Source: Helicobacter enhydrae (GTDB lineage Bacteria; Campylobacterota; Campylobacteria; Campylobacterales; Helicobacteraceae). From it: DNA of 64,000 nt. Made by a program: the position numbers and the translations under genes. The stretch is taken from positions 62,001-126,000 of the forward strand of contig NZ_CP016503.1 of assembly GCF_001693335.1 (NCBI RefSeq). Reading direction: 5' to 3'. The first letter of the stretch is position 1. The number at the start of each line of letters is the position of its first letter. Under the pieces are notes generated by a model. That model was not told the origin of the DNA, did not search any database, and saw nothing but the letters and a program-made list of their open reading frames with translations. This document shows positions 41,700 to 49,916 of the stretch, one piece after another.

Positions 41700-42315
41700 T
41701 TTGGATGGCACTTTGATTGATTCTACTCAGGCGATTTTGGAGAGTTTTGTCAATACTGCGTTATTTTTTGGCATAAATCTCAAAGAGAGAAGAGGGGAGA
41801 TTATGGGCTTGATTGGTGCAACTCTGCGAGATATGTTTATGCATTTTGGTTTTTCAGAAGAAGAAACAGAGCAATGCATAAAGATGTATCGCACAAATTA
41901 TGAAAGAATCTATTTAGAAAAAACACATTTGCTACCAAAGGTAAAAGAGGCATTAGAGAGTGTTCCTAAAAGCTATGGGATGGGAGTTGTTACTTCCAAA
42001 AATAGATATTTTTCTCTCAAAATTTTAGAGCATTTAGGTATCAACAGCTTTTTTTCTGTTGTGGTTGCGATTGATGATGTCAGTGAGCCAAAACCAAGTG
42101 CTGAACCAATCCAAAGGGCACTGGAGGATTTAAATTTTCAAGCACAAGAAGTGTATATGATTGGGGATACATTTTTTGATATGCAGTCTGCGAAAAATGC
42201 CGGAGTTATCGGCATTGGAGTTATGGGAAGATATGAAAAGCAGTTGGAAAAATATACAGATTTTGTATTCTCTGACTTATTTAAAGCTGTGAATTACATA
42301 AAAGAACAAAATTAA
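41674..42315 (+). CDS. HAD-superfamily phosphatase (phosphoglycolate phosphatase-like)
   Basis: A 213-residue hydrolase. Motif I LLFDLDGTLIDST, motif II VVTSKNRY and the motif III/IV segment PKPSAEPI, VYMIGDTFFDMQSAKNAG identify a subfamily I HAD with a small alpha cap, close to Gph/PpaX enzymes. ATG 41674 follows AGGAG and lies within the end of the MATE gene. Natural substrate uncertain. Confidence 0.87.
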   Translation: MKEKILLFDLDGTLIDSTQAILESFVNTALFFGINLKERRGEIMGLIGATLRDMFMHFGFSEEETEQCIKMYRTNYERIYLEKTHLLPKVKEALESVPKSYGMGVVTSKNRYFSLKILEHLGINSFFSVVVAIDDVSEPKPSAEPIQRALEDLNFQAQEVYMIGDTFFDMQSAKNAGVIGIGVMGRYEKQLEKYTDFVFSDLFKAVNYIKEQN

Positions 42316-42326
42316 GTTTCTTAATG

Positions 42327-42332
42327 TAAAAT
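42327..42332 (+). promoter_or_regulatory. Candidate -10 for the por operon
   Basis: TAAAAT preceded by TG (ATGTAAAAT) lies about 60 bases before porG. A second possible element, GACTAAAAT, is nearer the gene at about 42356-42364. Either could initiate the four-gene unit. Confidence 0.3.
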
Positions 42333-42388
42333 ACACATTTGGATAAAAAATTTTTGACTAAAATTTGGAATCATTGAAGGAGGTTTTG

Positions 42389-42949
42389 ATGTTGGAAATT
42401 AGATGGCATAGTCGTGCTGGTCAAGGTGCAGTTACAGGAGCGAAAGGTTTGGCTGATGTGATTGCAGGGACAGGCAAACAGGTTCAAGCATTTGCGTTTT
42501 ATGGATCTGCAAAAAGAGGGGCTGCGATGACTGCTTACAATCGCGTTGATGACAATCCAATCTTGAATCACGAGAAGTTTATGTCTCCAGATTATGTGTT
42601 GGTGATTGATCCTGGTTTGACTTTTATTACTGATATTTGTGCAAATGAGAAAAAAGACACAAAATACATTATTACCACCCATTTGACCAAAGAAGAATTA
42701 ATTGCCAAAAAGCCAGAGCTTGCGGACAAGGAAGTTTATATCCTTGATTGCATTAAAATTTCAAGAGAAACAATCGGAAAATCTGTCCCTAATGCCCCGA
42801 TGCTTGGTGCGTTGATGAAGGTTTCAGGAATGCTTGAGTTGGAGTATTTTTTGGAAAAGTTTATTAAGTTGTTGGGCAAAAAGCTTCCGCAAAAGATTAT
42901 TGATGCCAATCGTGAAGCAATCACTAGGGCATACAATGAAGTTCGATAA
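42389..42949 (+). CDS. porG: Pyruvate:acceptor oxidoreductase gamma subunit
   Basis: Gamma subunit of the four-subunit pyruvate:flavodoxin/ferredoxin oxidoreductase that converts pyruvate to acetyl-CoA in microaerophilic epsilonproteobacteria. It has 186 residues with the opening IRWHSRAGQGAVTGAKGLAD and FYGSAKRGAAMTAYNR, the CoA-interacting domain. ATG 42389 lies six bases after AAGGAGG. First gene of porG-porD-porA-porB, same order as H. pylori. Confidence 0.95.
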   Translation: MLEIRWHSRAGQGAVTGAKGLADVIAGTGKQVQAFAFYGSAKRGAAMTAYNRVDDNPILNHEKFMSPDYVLVIDPGLTFITDICANEKKDTKYIITTHLTKEELIAKKPELADKEVYILDCIKISRETIGKSVPNAPMLGALMKVSGMLELEYFLEKFIKLLGKKLPQKIIDANREAITRAYNEVR

Positions 42950-42962
42950 ATAAGGATAAAAA

Positions 42963-43346
42963 ATGAAAGGTTGGAATGAATTTGAAATAGGGTCTGTGCT
43001 TTTTCCTTTGGATGAAGATGGTAGCAAAGCACAGGAGAAGGCTCCGAGTGAAAGAAAATATACAGAAAATAGTTCAAGAAGTGCGAGTGTTTCACATTGG
43101 AGGGTTCAAAAGCCCGTCCATAATCACGATCACTGCATTAATTGTTTTTTCTGTTGGGTGTATTGTCCGGATGCGTCGATTTTGGCAAAAGATGAGCAAA
43201 TGAGTGGTGTGGATTATCAACACTGCAAAGGCTGTGGTGTCTGTGTTTCTGTTTGCCCTACCAATCCTAAATCTCTTTTGATGTTTGATGAAAATGAAGT
43301 AAATGAAGATGCGATTGCAAGATGGCCTCAAAAAGAAAGAAAATAA
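42963..43346 (+). CDS. porD: Pyruvate:acceptor oxidoreductase delta subunit (ferredoxin-like)
   Basis: Electron-transfer subunit, 127 residues, with two 4Fe-4S motifs: CINCFFCWVYCPD and CKGCGVCVSVCPTNP. An N-terminal extension of about 45 residues packs on the partner subunits in this family. It starts 13 bases after porG with AAGGATAAAA ahead. Confidence 0.95.
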   Translation: MKGWNEFEIGSVLFPLDEDGSKAQEKAPSERKYTENSSRSASVSHWRVQKPVHNHDHCINCFFCWVYCPDASILAKDEQMSGVDYQHCKGCGVCVSVCPTNPKSLLMFDENEVNEDAIARWPQKERK

Positions 43347-43355
43347 GGAGAAGTT

Positions 43356-44576
43356 ATGGCATTGAAATATGAATTATTAAAAACTGAAGTATGGGATGGA
43401 AATATGGCAGCAAGCCATGCTTTGCGTCAAGCACAAATTGATGTGGTGGCAGCTTATCCTATCACCCCCTCCACTCCTATCGTCCAAAACTACAGCAAGT
43501 TTTTGAGTGATGGATATATCGATGGTGAGTTTATTATGGTCGAATCAGAACACGCCGCAATGAGTGCGTGTGTGGGTGCAGCGGCTGCTGGAGGGAGAGT
43601 AGCGACTGCGACTAGCTCACAAGGTTTTGCTTTGATGGTGGAAGTGCTTTATCAGGCGTCGGGAATGAGGGTGCCTTTGGTGCTTAACCTCGTCAATCGT
43701 GCTTTGGCAGCACCACTCAATGTCAATGGCGACCATTCGGATATGTATTTGAGCCGCGATTGTGGTTGGATCAATCTATGCACTTACAATCCTCAAGAGG
43801 CTTATGACTTCAATTTGATGGCGTTTAGAATCGCTGAAGATATGCGTGTGAGGATTCCAACGATTGTCAATCAAGATGGCTTTATTTGTTCGCACACTGC
43901 ACAGAATGTGCAACCCCTAAGCGATGATGAGGCTTATGCTTTTGTCGGTGAATACAAAAGCAAAAATCCCTTGCTTGATTTCTCCAAGCCTGTGACTTAT
44001 GGAGCACAAACTGAAGAAGATTGGCATTTTGAGCACAAAGCACAATTGCATCACGACATTATGAATGCCTCAGGTGTGATTGAAGAGATTTTTGAAGAGT
44101 TTGCCAAATTGACAGGAAGAAAATATTCTCTTGTAGAAAGCTATGATATGGATGATGCTGAAGTCGCAATCGTAGCATTGGGAACGACGGTGGAATCTGC
44201 AAGAATTGCTGCAAAGACTGCGAGAAGTAAGGGTATCAAGGCGGGAGTGGTGTCTGTGAGAAGTTTGCGACCTTTCCCTTATGAGCAAATTGCCCAAGCA
44301 TTGAGTCATTGCAAGGCAATTGCGATGCTAGATCGCAGTTCTCCTGCTGGTGCGATGGGAATGCTGTTTAATGAAGTGGGGGTTTCTGTTTTGCAACATT
44401 CTGACAATAAGCCAATTCTTTCTAATTATATTTATGGTTTGGGCGGAAGAGATTTTACTCAAGAGCATTTGGCAGAAATTTTTAATGATTTGGATGCAAA
44501 TGCACAGGCTGGAAAATTGACACACCATACGCAGCAATTTGTAGGGCTTCGCGGTAAAAAAATGGCGTTTAATTAA
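43356..44576 (+). CDS. porA: Pyruvate:acceptor oxidoreductase alpha subunit
   Basis: Pyruvate-binding subunit (406 residues). DVVAAYPITPSTPIVQ at the N-terminus is the substrate-site motif and GGRVATATSSQGFALM follows; the C-terminal transketolase-like domain has the segment VVSVRSLRPFPYEQI. AAGGAG precedes the ATG, nine bases after porD. Confidence 0.96.
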   Translation: MALKYELLKTEVWDGNMAASHALRQAQIDVVAAYPITPSTPIVQNYSKFLSDGYIDGEFIMVESEHAAMSACVGAAAAGGRVATATSSQGFALMVEVLYQASGMRVPLVLNLVNRALAAPLNVNGDHSDMYLSRDCGWINLCTYNPQEAYDFNLMAFRIAEDMRVRIPTIVNQDGFICSHTAQNVQPLSDDEAYAFVGEYKSKNPLLDFSKPVTYGAQTEEDWHFEHKAQLHHDIMNASGVIEEIFEEFAKLTGRKYSLVESYDMDDAEVAIVALGTTVESARIAAKTARSKGIKAGVVSVRSLRPFPYEQIAQALSHCKAIAMLDRSSPAGAMGMLFNEVGVSVLQHSDNKPILSNYIYGLGGRDFTQEHLAEIFNDLDANAQAGKLTHHTQQFVGLRGKKMAFN

Positions 44577-44586
44577 GGAGAAAAAG

Positions 44587-45531
44587 ATGACAAAAGAAAT
44601 TAAGAATCTGAAACAATTTTCAAAATCAGCCGAGAAATTTGAGGGTGCCAATCTTTTGTGTCCGGGATGTGCACACGGAATGATTATCCGTGAGGTTTTG
44701 AATTCTGTAGATGGACATATTTTGATTGGAAATTCAACGGGTTGTATCGAAGTTTCTACGGCTGTGTATCCTCATACTTCTTGGGATGTGCCTTGGATTC
44801 ATATTGGATTTGAGAATGGATCAACAGCGGTGGCTGGTGCTGAAGCGATGTATAAGGCACTTGCAAAGAAAGGTAGATATACAGGAGAGCGCCCTAAGTT
44901 TGTCGCTTTTGGTGGTGATGGCTCCACTTACGATATTGGGTTTCAATGGATTAGTGGATGCTTTGAGAGAGGACATGATTTGACTTATGTGTGTTTTGAT
45001 AATGAAGTGTATGCCAATACTGGAGGACAGAGAAGTGGATCCACTCCATTGGGATCATCAACTTCCACTACTCCTGCAGGACGCGTAAGCTATGGAAAAA
45101 AAGAAAAGAAAAAAGACTTATTGGCGATTATGGCAGCTCACGGATCGCCTTATGTCGCTCAAGTGTCCCCAAATAAGTGGAAAGATATGAACAAAAAAAT
45201 CAAAATGGCACTAGACACCGAAGGACCGACATTTATCAATGCTTTGAGTCCTTGCACAACAGAATGGAGGTTTGAGTGTAGCAACACCGTTGAAATGATG
45301 GATATGGCAGTGGATTCTTTGGTTTTCCCACTCTATGAGATTATCAATGGACACGAGCTTCATATCACATATCGCCCAAAAAATATCATCCCTGTAAGGG
45401 ATTATTTGGGTATGCAAGGACGCTTCAAGCATTTGTTCAAGCCTGAAAATGAACATATCATCGAGCAATTCCAAAAAGATGTAGATGCAAAATGGGAATT
45501 GTTGCAGAGGAGAGAAGAGGCAAAAATCTAG
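44587..45531 (+). CDS. porB: Pyruvate:acceptor oxidoreductase beta subunit
   Basis: Thiamine-diphosphate-binding subunit (314 residues). CPGCAHGMI supplies cluster-coordinating Cys; the ThDP motif is GGDGSTYDIGFQWISG with NEVYANTGGQRS. AAGGAG lies just ahead of the ATG. It ends the operon; a weak hairpin with a T-run follows. Confidence 0.96.
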   Translation: MTKEIKNLKQFSKSAEKFEGANLLCPGCAHGMIIREVLNSVDGHILIGNSTGCIEVSTAVYPHTSWDVPWIHIGFENGSTAVAGAEAMYKALAKKGRYTGERPKFVAFGGDGSTYDIGFQWISGCFERGHDLTYVCFDNEVYANTGGQRSGSTPLGSSTSTTPAGRVSYGKKEKKKDLLAIMAAHGSPYVAQVSPNKWKDMNKKIKMALDTEGPTFINALSPCTTEWRFECSNTVEMMDMAVDSLVFPLYEIINGHELHITYRPKNIIPVRDYLGMQGRFKHLFKPENEHIIEQFQKDVDAKWELLQRREEAKI

Positions 45532-45562
45532 ACAATGTGTGAATCCCCATTGTTATTTTTGC

Positions 45563-45586
45563 TTTGATGAAATCAAAACTTTTTTT
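45563..45586 (+). terminator. Weak intrinsic terminator after porB
   Basis: TTTGAT-GAA-ATCAAA followed shortly by seven T. The stem is short and A/T-rich, so efficiency is doubtful, but position at the operon end is suitable. Confidence 0.35.
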
Positions 45587-45619
45587 GATAGCATTGCACT
45601 TTTATTTTAGGAGGAGAAA

Positions 45620-46558
45620 ATGCTATCAAAAGACATTATGCGTTATTCTAAAATGCGTTATGAAATTAGAGCCTATATGTGCTATCTTTTTTCTAGGCAT
45701 ATTCAAACTGCAATTTCAGCAAATTCTTTGGAAAATATCACACACGGACTAGAGAAGATCGCATTGGAAGTGCAGGTTTTTGATTCTATTTATGTGCTTG
45801 ATTCTTATGGCACACAGATTAGAGAGCTCAATCAAAAAACTTATGAAGTGACCCACATAGAGGGCAAACCAAACTATGCAGATCGTGCTTATTTTTATGA
45901 GTGCAAAAAAGAAAGACGCTGTATCCTCACCGATCCTTATCCGAGCAAAAACGATAGTAAGCTTGTTGTGACGGCAAGTTATCCTATTTATGATGAAGAG
46001 CATCGATTGCTATATGTTGTGTGCATTGATATTTTGCTCAGTCAGGCACTCAAAATCGGCACACCAGCAAAGTTTTATGATGTCTTTAATCTAGGTTCCA
46101 AAGTAGTTTATAGCGCATTGTCTGTGATGTTGGCTTTGGTTGCATTATTGCTTTTTGTGCGTGGGGGGCATAGTTTTTGGCACGCAGTGGTGAATTTCAG
46201 TCGCTTGGACATCAAGGAGGTGTTTGAAGCGACAATTTTGCTCACGCTTTCTTTGGCGATTATGGATTTGGTCAAAGCTATCTTTGAGGAGGAGGTGCTG
46301 GAGCGTAGTGCGGGTGAAAACCATTATGCGATTCACAAAACAATGATCCGTTTTTTGGGTTCTATCATCATTGCTCTTGCAATTGAAGCTTTGATGCTTG
46401 TGTTCAAATTTAGCATTATTGAGCCTTCAAAGATTCAATACACCTTGTATCTCACAGGAGGGGTTGCTTTGCTACTCTTTGGTTTGAGTGTGTATGTCAA
46501 ATTCGCTTATAGTGCAGTCAAAGATGATCGCAATAGTAATGCTGAACCTAGGCTCTGA
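45620..46558 (+). CDS. Membrane protein with PDC/Cache-type sensor domain
   Basis: A 312-residue protein. The N-terminal part (about 10-140) looks like a Cache/PDC sensor: VFDSIYVLDSYGTQIRELN, YADRAYFYECKKERRCILTDPY, LVVTASYPIYDE and LLYVVCIDILL. Four hydrophobic spans follow (about 155-175, 200-225, 245-265, 280-300). No membrane segment precedes the sensor domain, and no methyl-accepting, kinase or GGDEF output is present. It has a strong ribosome site (AGGAGGAG). It is convergent with bioV and overlaps it by 11 bases. Ligand and role unknown. Confidence 0.75.
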   Translation: MLSKDIMRYSKMRYEIRAYMCYLFSRHIQTAISANSLENITHGLEKIALEVQVFDSIYVLDSYGTQIRELNQKTYEVTHIEGKPNYADRAYFYECKKERRCILTDPYPSKNDSKLVVTASYPIYDEEHRLLYVVCIDILLSQALKIGTPAKFYDVFNLGSKVVYSALSVMLALVALLLFVRGGHSFWHAVVNFSRLDIKEVFEATILLTLSLAIMDLVKAIFEEEVLERSAGENHYAIHKTMIRFLGSIIIALAIEALMLVFKFSIIEPSKIQYTLYLTGGVALLLFGLSVYVKFAYSAVKDDRNSNAEPRL

Positions 46559-47081
46559 TGTCTTGTAGGCAGTGGGAATGGTTGGCATAGATTCGTATCT
46601 GTGCAAAGGGGGTGAAAAATCTGCGGACACTTTCTGCACAAATCACTTGATCTTTTGCACCCAAAAAGACTTCGATTTCTACCCCTTGTGCAACAAGCCA
46701 TTCCAAATCTTTGGGATTCCATTGGAAATAAAGCAAATCTTGTAGTTCTTCCAAAGTCCCTATTTTCAAAAAATTTTGATGATTGAAATGGCATAAATCC
46801 AAAAATTTTTTGATGTAGTTTTGTGGGTTTTGTTTGTATCCCAAAATCTGCATTCTAAGAAATGCGGGGGATTGGTTTTGGAAAAAAGCAGGGGAAAATA
46901 GATTGAGTTTTTGCACCCTCTGATGATTTTTGAGGGATTGGAGCGTTGCCCTAAAAGCTAGGATACTCCCATAACTAAAACCACTGAAGCTATAGGGCAT
47001 TTGTAGGTTTGCCAAATGCTCAAACAACACCCCCTCATTTTGGAAGCAAAAGCCACTAAAGAAGTTTGGAAATTTCTTCAT
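46548..47081 (-). CDS. bioV: BioV-type pimeloyl-ACP methyl ester esterase
   Basis: A 177-residue short alpha/beta-hydrolase. The N-terminal FFSGFCFQNEGVLFE, the nucleophile elbow FSGFSYGSILAF, Asp in GAKDQVI and His in NHSHCL give a complete triad order. The pattern and small size match BioV, the Helicobacter enzyme that frees pimeloyl-ACP for biotin synthesis in place of BioH. ATG 47081 overlaps the end of the FtsH-like gene; the 3' end overlaps the convergent Cache gene. Confidence 0.82.
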   Translation of the reverse strand: MKKFPNFFSGFCFQNEGVLFEHLANLQMPYSFSGFSYGSILAFRATLQSLKNHQRVQKLNLFSPAFFQNQSPAFLRMQILGYKQNPQNYIKKFLDLCHFNHQNFLKIGTLEELQDLLYFQWNPKDLEWLVAQGVEIEVFLGAKDQVICAESVRRFFTPFAQIRIYANHSHCLQDIRA

Positions 47082-48678
47082 AGCTCAAAACTTCTTTTTG
47101 GTGCAATGTTTGGGCGATATTGAGGATTTGGTTTTTGTGCTGTTGCAAAAATATTTCAAGCTCATCTTGTGTGCTATGCAATAGACTTTGTATATCAGAA
47201 TCTAGGAGATTTTCACCCATTCCATAGTCTTGATAGATTTGCTTGGCAAGTGTTTTGGCATCATTTAGATCTTCTTGGGCATAAGTGATTTTTGTGTTTT
47301 TGAAAGACCAAAGTGCGTAGTAGCCGACTAGAAGTAGCTTGAGGTGATTTTTGATTTGAGCCTCATCAAGCAAGGTGGGTATTTTGAAAGTTTTATCTTC
47401 CTCATAGAGAGAGATTTTTTCGAATTTGATTTGGTGCAATAGGGCAAAAAAGGCTTTGCTTGCTTGATAAAGGCTTAATTGTGATTTTTGCTCTTGGTTG
47501 AGGATGGGGATTTGTTTGAGGGCAAAAAGAATCTTGTGTTTGGCTTGGTTGATTGCCTCTTGTGTGATGGATGGATGCTGATTGCGTAGGGCGATGAGTC
47601 CTGCCTCGTTGATTAGGTTTTCAATCATCGCACCACTGAAGCCTGAGCATTCTTGTGCTATTTTTTCAACATCAAAATCATAGGGTTTGTTTTTGAGATA
47701 AAGTGCAAAAATAGCGATCCTCTCTTGGGGTGTTGGGAAATCAATGTAGATTTTACGATCAAAGCGACCGCTTCTAAGGAGTGCAGGATCAAGAATTGAT
47801 GCATTGTTTGTCGCACCTATGACAATCAGGTTGCTTCTCTCTTCAAAGCCATCAATCTCGACAAGAAGTTGGTTGAGAGTGGCTTCTCTCTCATCATTGC
47901 GTCCGTTGCCTCTTGCTTTGCCCACAGAATCGATTTCATCAATAAAAATCATCGCACTTTTTTGTTTTTTGGCTTGAGCGAACAGTTCTTCTACGCGTTT
48001 GGCACCCGAACCGACATAGATTTGGGCGAAGCTACTGCCACTCTGATAAAAAAAAGGGATCCCAGCCTCATTGGCTAAAGCTTTGGCAAGCATTGTTTTG
48101 CCCACCCCCGGAGGTCCCACAAGCAAAATGCCTTTGGGCAATCTCAAGCCTAGATTTTTGTATCGGCTTGGATTTTTGATGTAATCAATGATTTCTTGCA
48201 AATCTTGTTTGACTTGACTGATTCCTGCAAGAGATTGCAAGGTGATTGATGGATCAGGTGTGATGGAGCTGATTGATGATGGAGGGGTGGGCTGTTTGTT
48301 GGGAGTGGTTTCTGGAATAGATTTGGAATGAGAACGCAATAATGGATACAACCACAAAAGCAACAAGGCAATCGCTCCCAAAATCAGCACCACAAAAAAA
48401 AGCCAAAAATAATTCCCTCGTTTCTCGATCGGGGCGTTTTTGATTTTTTTGCTTACAGAATCACTTTTTAGGATTTTGTAGGGTTGGTTTTGGTATTGGA
48501 AATAGATATAGCTGTTGTCACTACTAAAAGATGTCGCTCCATTGTGCAAGAAGGTATTGAACTGCGTTTCGCTAATGGTTTTGGATTGATCTTTGAAAAA
48601 CAAAAAAGCAAAAATGCTCAAAACAATAATGCTCAAAAGAGTGATCAGTAGTATTTTGATTCTTGGTGTGATGTTCAA
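47056..48678 (-). CDS. FtsH-like membrane AAA ATPase lacking the protease zinc motif
   Basis: About 540 residues. Two N-terminal membrane spans flank a small periplasmic domain; an AAA module follows (Walker A VGPPGVGKTM near 190, Walker B IFIDEIDS, SRH with DPALLRSGRFD). The C-terminal part aligns in layout with the FtsH peptidase domain, but where FtsH has HEAGH this protein has YQASK (about residue 406). It should therefore unfold or remodel without FtsH-type proteolysis. TTG 48678 follows GGGAG and overlaps the mtaB stop; the alternative TTG 48699 lacks a site. The H. pylori homologue is HP0286 by gene order. Confidence 0.87.
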   Translation of the reverse strand: MNITPRIKILLITLLSIIVLSIFAFLFFKDQSKTISETQFNTFLHNGATSFSSDNSYIYFQYQNQPYKILKSDSVSKKIKNAPIEKRGNYFWLFFVVLILGAIALLLLWLYPLLRSHSKSIPETTPNKQPTPPSSISSITPDPSITLQSLAGISQVKQDLQEIIDYIKNPSRYKNLGLRLPKGILLVGPPGVGKTMLAKALANEAGIPFFYQSGSSFAQIYVGSGAKRVEELFAQAKKQKSAMIFIDEIDSVGKARGNGRNDEREATLNQLLVEIDGFEERSNLIVIGATNNASILDPALLRSGRFDRKIYIDFPTPQERIAIFALYLKNKPYDFDVEKIAQECSGFSGAMIENLINEAGLIALRNQHPSITQEAINQAKHKILFALKQIPILNQEQKSQLSLYQASKAFFALLHQIKFEKISLYEEDKTFKIPTLLDEAQIKNHLKLLLVGYYALWSFKNTKITYAQEDLNDAKTLAKQIYQDYGMGENLLDSDIQSLLHSTQDELEIFLQQHKNQILNIAQTLHQKEVLSYEEISKLL

Positions 48679-49916
48679 GGCAATCTCCCGATGTTGCAAT
48701 CTTGTGCAATGTGATAATCTGTGATTGTGACAAAACCTTCTATCGGAGTGTCGGCAATGATTTTGGTGCGGTTAAAAAACTGATCCAATCCAATATAAGC
48801 TCCATCTTGGGATTGCTCAATCAAAACGCTCAATGGATCTTGTGAATGTTGGATGCGAAATTGGCGATTTTTGTCCTCAATGAGAGTTTTGATTTGATGT
48901 AGGCGAGATTTTGCAAGTGTGCCGTTGATTCTTTCTTGGAGTTGTGCTGATGGGGTGCCATTTCTTGGGCTATAGATGAATGGATGCAAATGTGTGAGGG
49001 GGAGGGTTTTGAGATTTTGATATGCTTCTTGCCATATTTTCTCACTTTCTCCCGGATGTCCTACAATATAATCTGTGCCGATTGCAAAGCCTTTGTTGGC
49101 GATGGTTTCAAGTAGCTTGTAGTCCTCTTCAAAACGATTGATTCGATTCATTATCTCTAGCATTTTGTTGTGGGAGTGTTGCAAGGCGATGTGTAGATGT
49201 CGTTCCAAAAAACTCTCGCCCAAAATTTCTAGAAACTCTTCATCGATTTGACTTGGCTCAAGAGAGCCGATACGGATTCTGCGTATGTTTGGAGTTTTTG
49301 CAATCGCTTTGATGAGCTGTGCGACAGAACTTTGGGTGTCTTTGCCATAGCTCCCCATATTTGTGCCTGTCAAGACGATTTCTTGGATACCAGAATCTGC
49401 GAGAAGTTTGACTTGCTGAAGGATCGAATCTTGGGGGAGAGATCTAGCTCTGCCTCTAGTGTGTGGGATGATACAATAGCTACAAGCAAAATCACAGCCC
49501 TCTTGTATCTTGATAAAAGCTCGATTTCTCCCTGCAAATTCGCTCACAAGAGTTGAATCAATGTGTTTTTCATTCTCAGAAGTGAGGAAAAATGGCGTCT
49601 CTTGCTTGAGCAGAGCGTTAATCTGTTCTTTTTGTTCGTGTTGGAAAATCCCAAACACCATAGGTGCGATTTGTTGCCCCTGTGTTTTTGCCCCACAACC
49701 TGTGAAGTAGATTTTTTTGCCTTGTTTTTTGATTTTGTTGATGTATTGACGCACTCCGCTATCAGCTCCATTTGTGACGGTGCAGGAATTGATGACAATG
49801 ATTTGGGCTTCGGATTCATCATAGGTGATTGTGAAATCTTTGAGATTTTCTTTCATCACTTGAGTGTCAAAAAAGTTTGTCCGACACCCAAATGTTTTAA
49901 AAAACACTTTTGACAT
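48675..49916 (-). CDS. mtaB: tRNA t6A37 methylthiotransferase MtaB
   Basis: Radical-SAM enzyme that adds a methylthio group to t6A37 of tRNA. It has 413 residues from ATG 49916, which has GAGG six bases before; the longer frame from 49967 lies inside mscS. The N-terminal MTTase domain begins KVFFKTFGCRTNFFDTQ with further Cys in VINSCTV and FTGCGAK for the auxiliary cluster. The radical-SAM motif is GCDFACSYCIIPH, and a C-terminal TRAM-like domain follows. Confidence 0.93.
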   Translation of the reverse strand: MSKVFFKTFGCRTNFFDTQVMKENLKDFTITYDESEAQIIVINSCTVTNGADSGVRQYINKIKKQGKKIYFTGCGAKTQGQQIAPMVFGIFQHEQKEQINALLKQETPFFLTSENEKHIDSTLVSEFAGRNRAFIKIQEGCDFACSYCIIPHTRGRARSLPQDSILQQVKLLADSGIQEIVLTGTNMGSYGKDTQSSVAQLIKAIAKTPNIRRIRIGSLEPSQIDEEFLEILGESFLERHLHIALQHSHNKMLEIMNRINRFEEDYKLLETIANKGFAIGTDYIVGHPGESEKIWQEAYQNLKTLPLTHLHPFIYSPRNGTPSAQLQERINGTLAKSRLHQIKTLIEDKNRQFRIQHSQDPLSVLIEQSQDGAYIGLDQFFNRTKIIADTPIEGFVTITDYHIAQDCNIGRLP

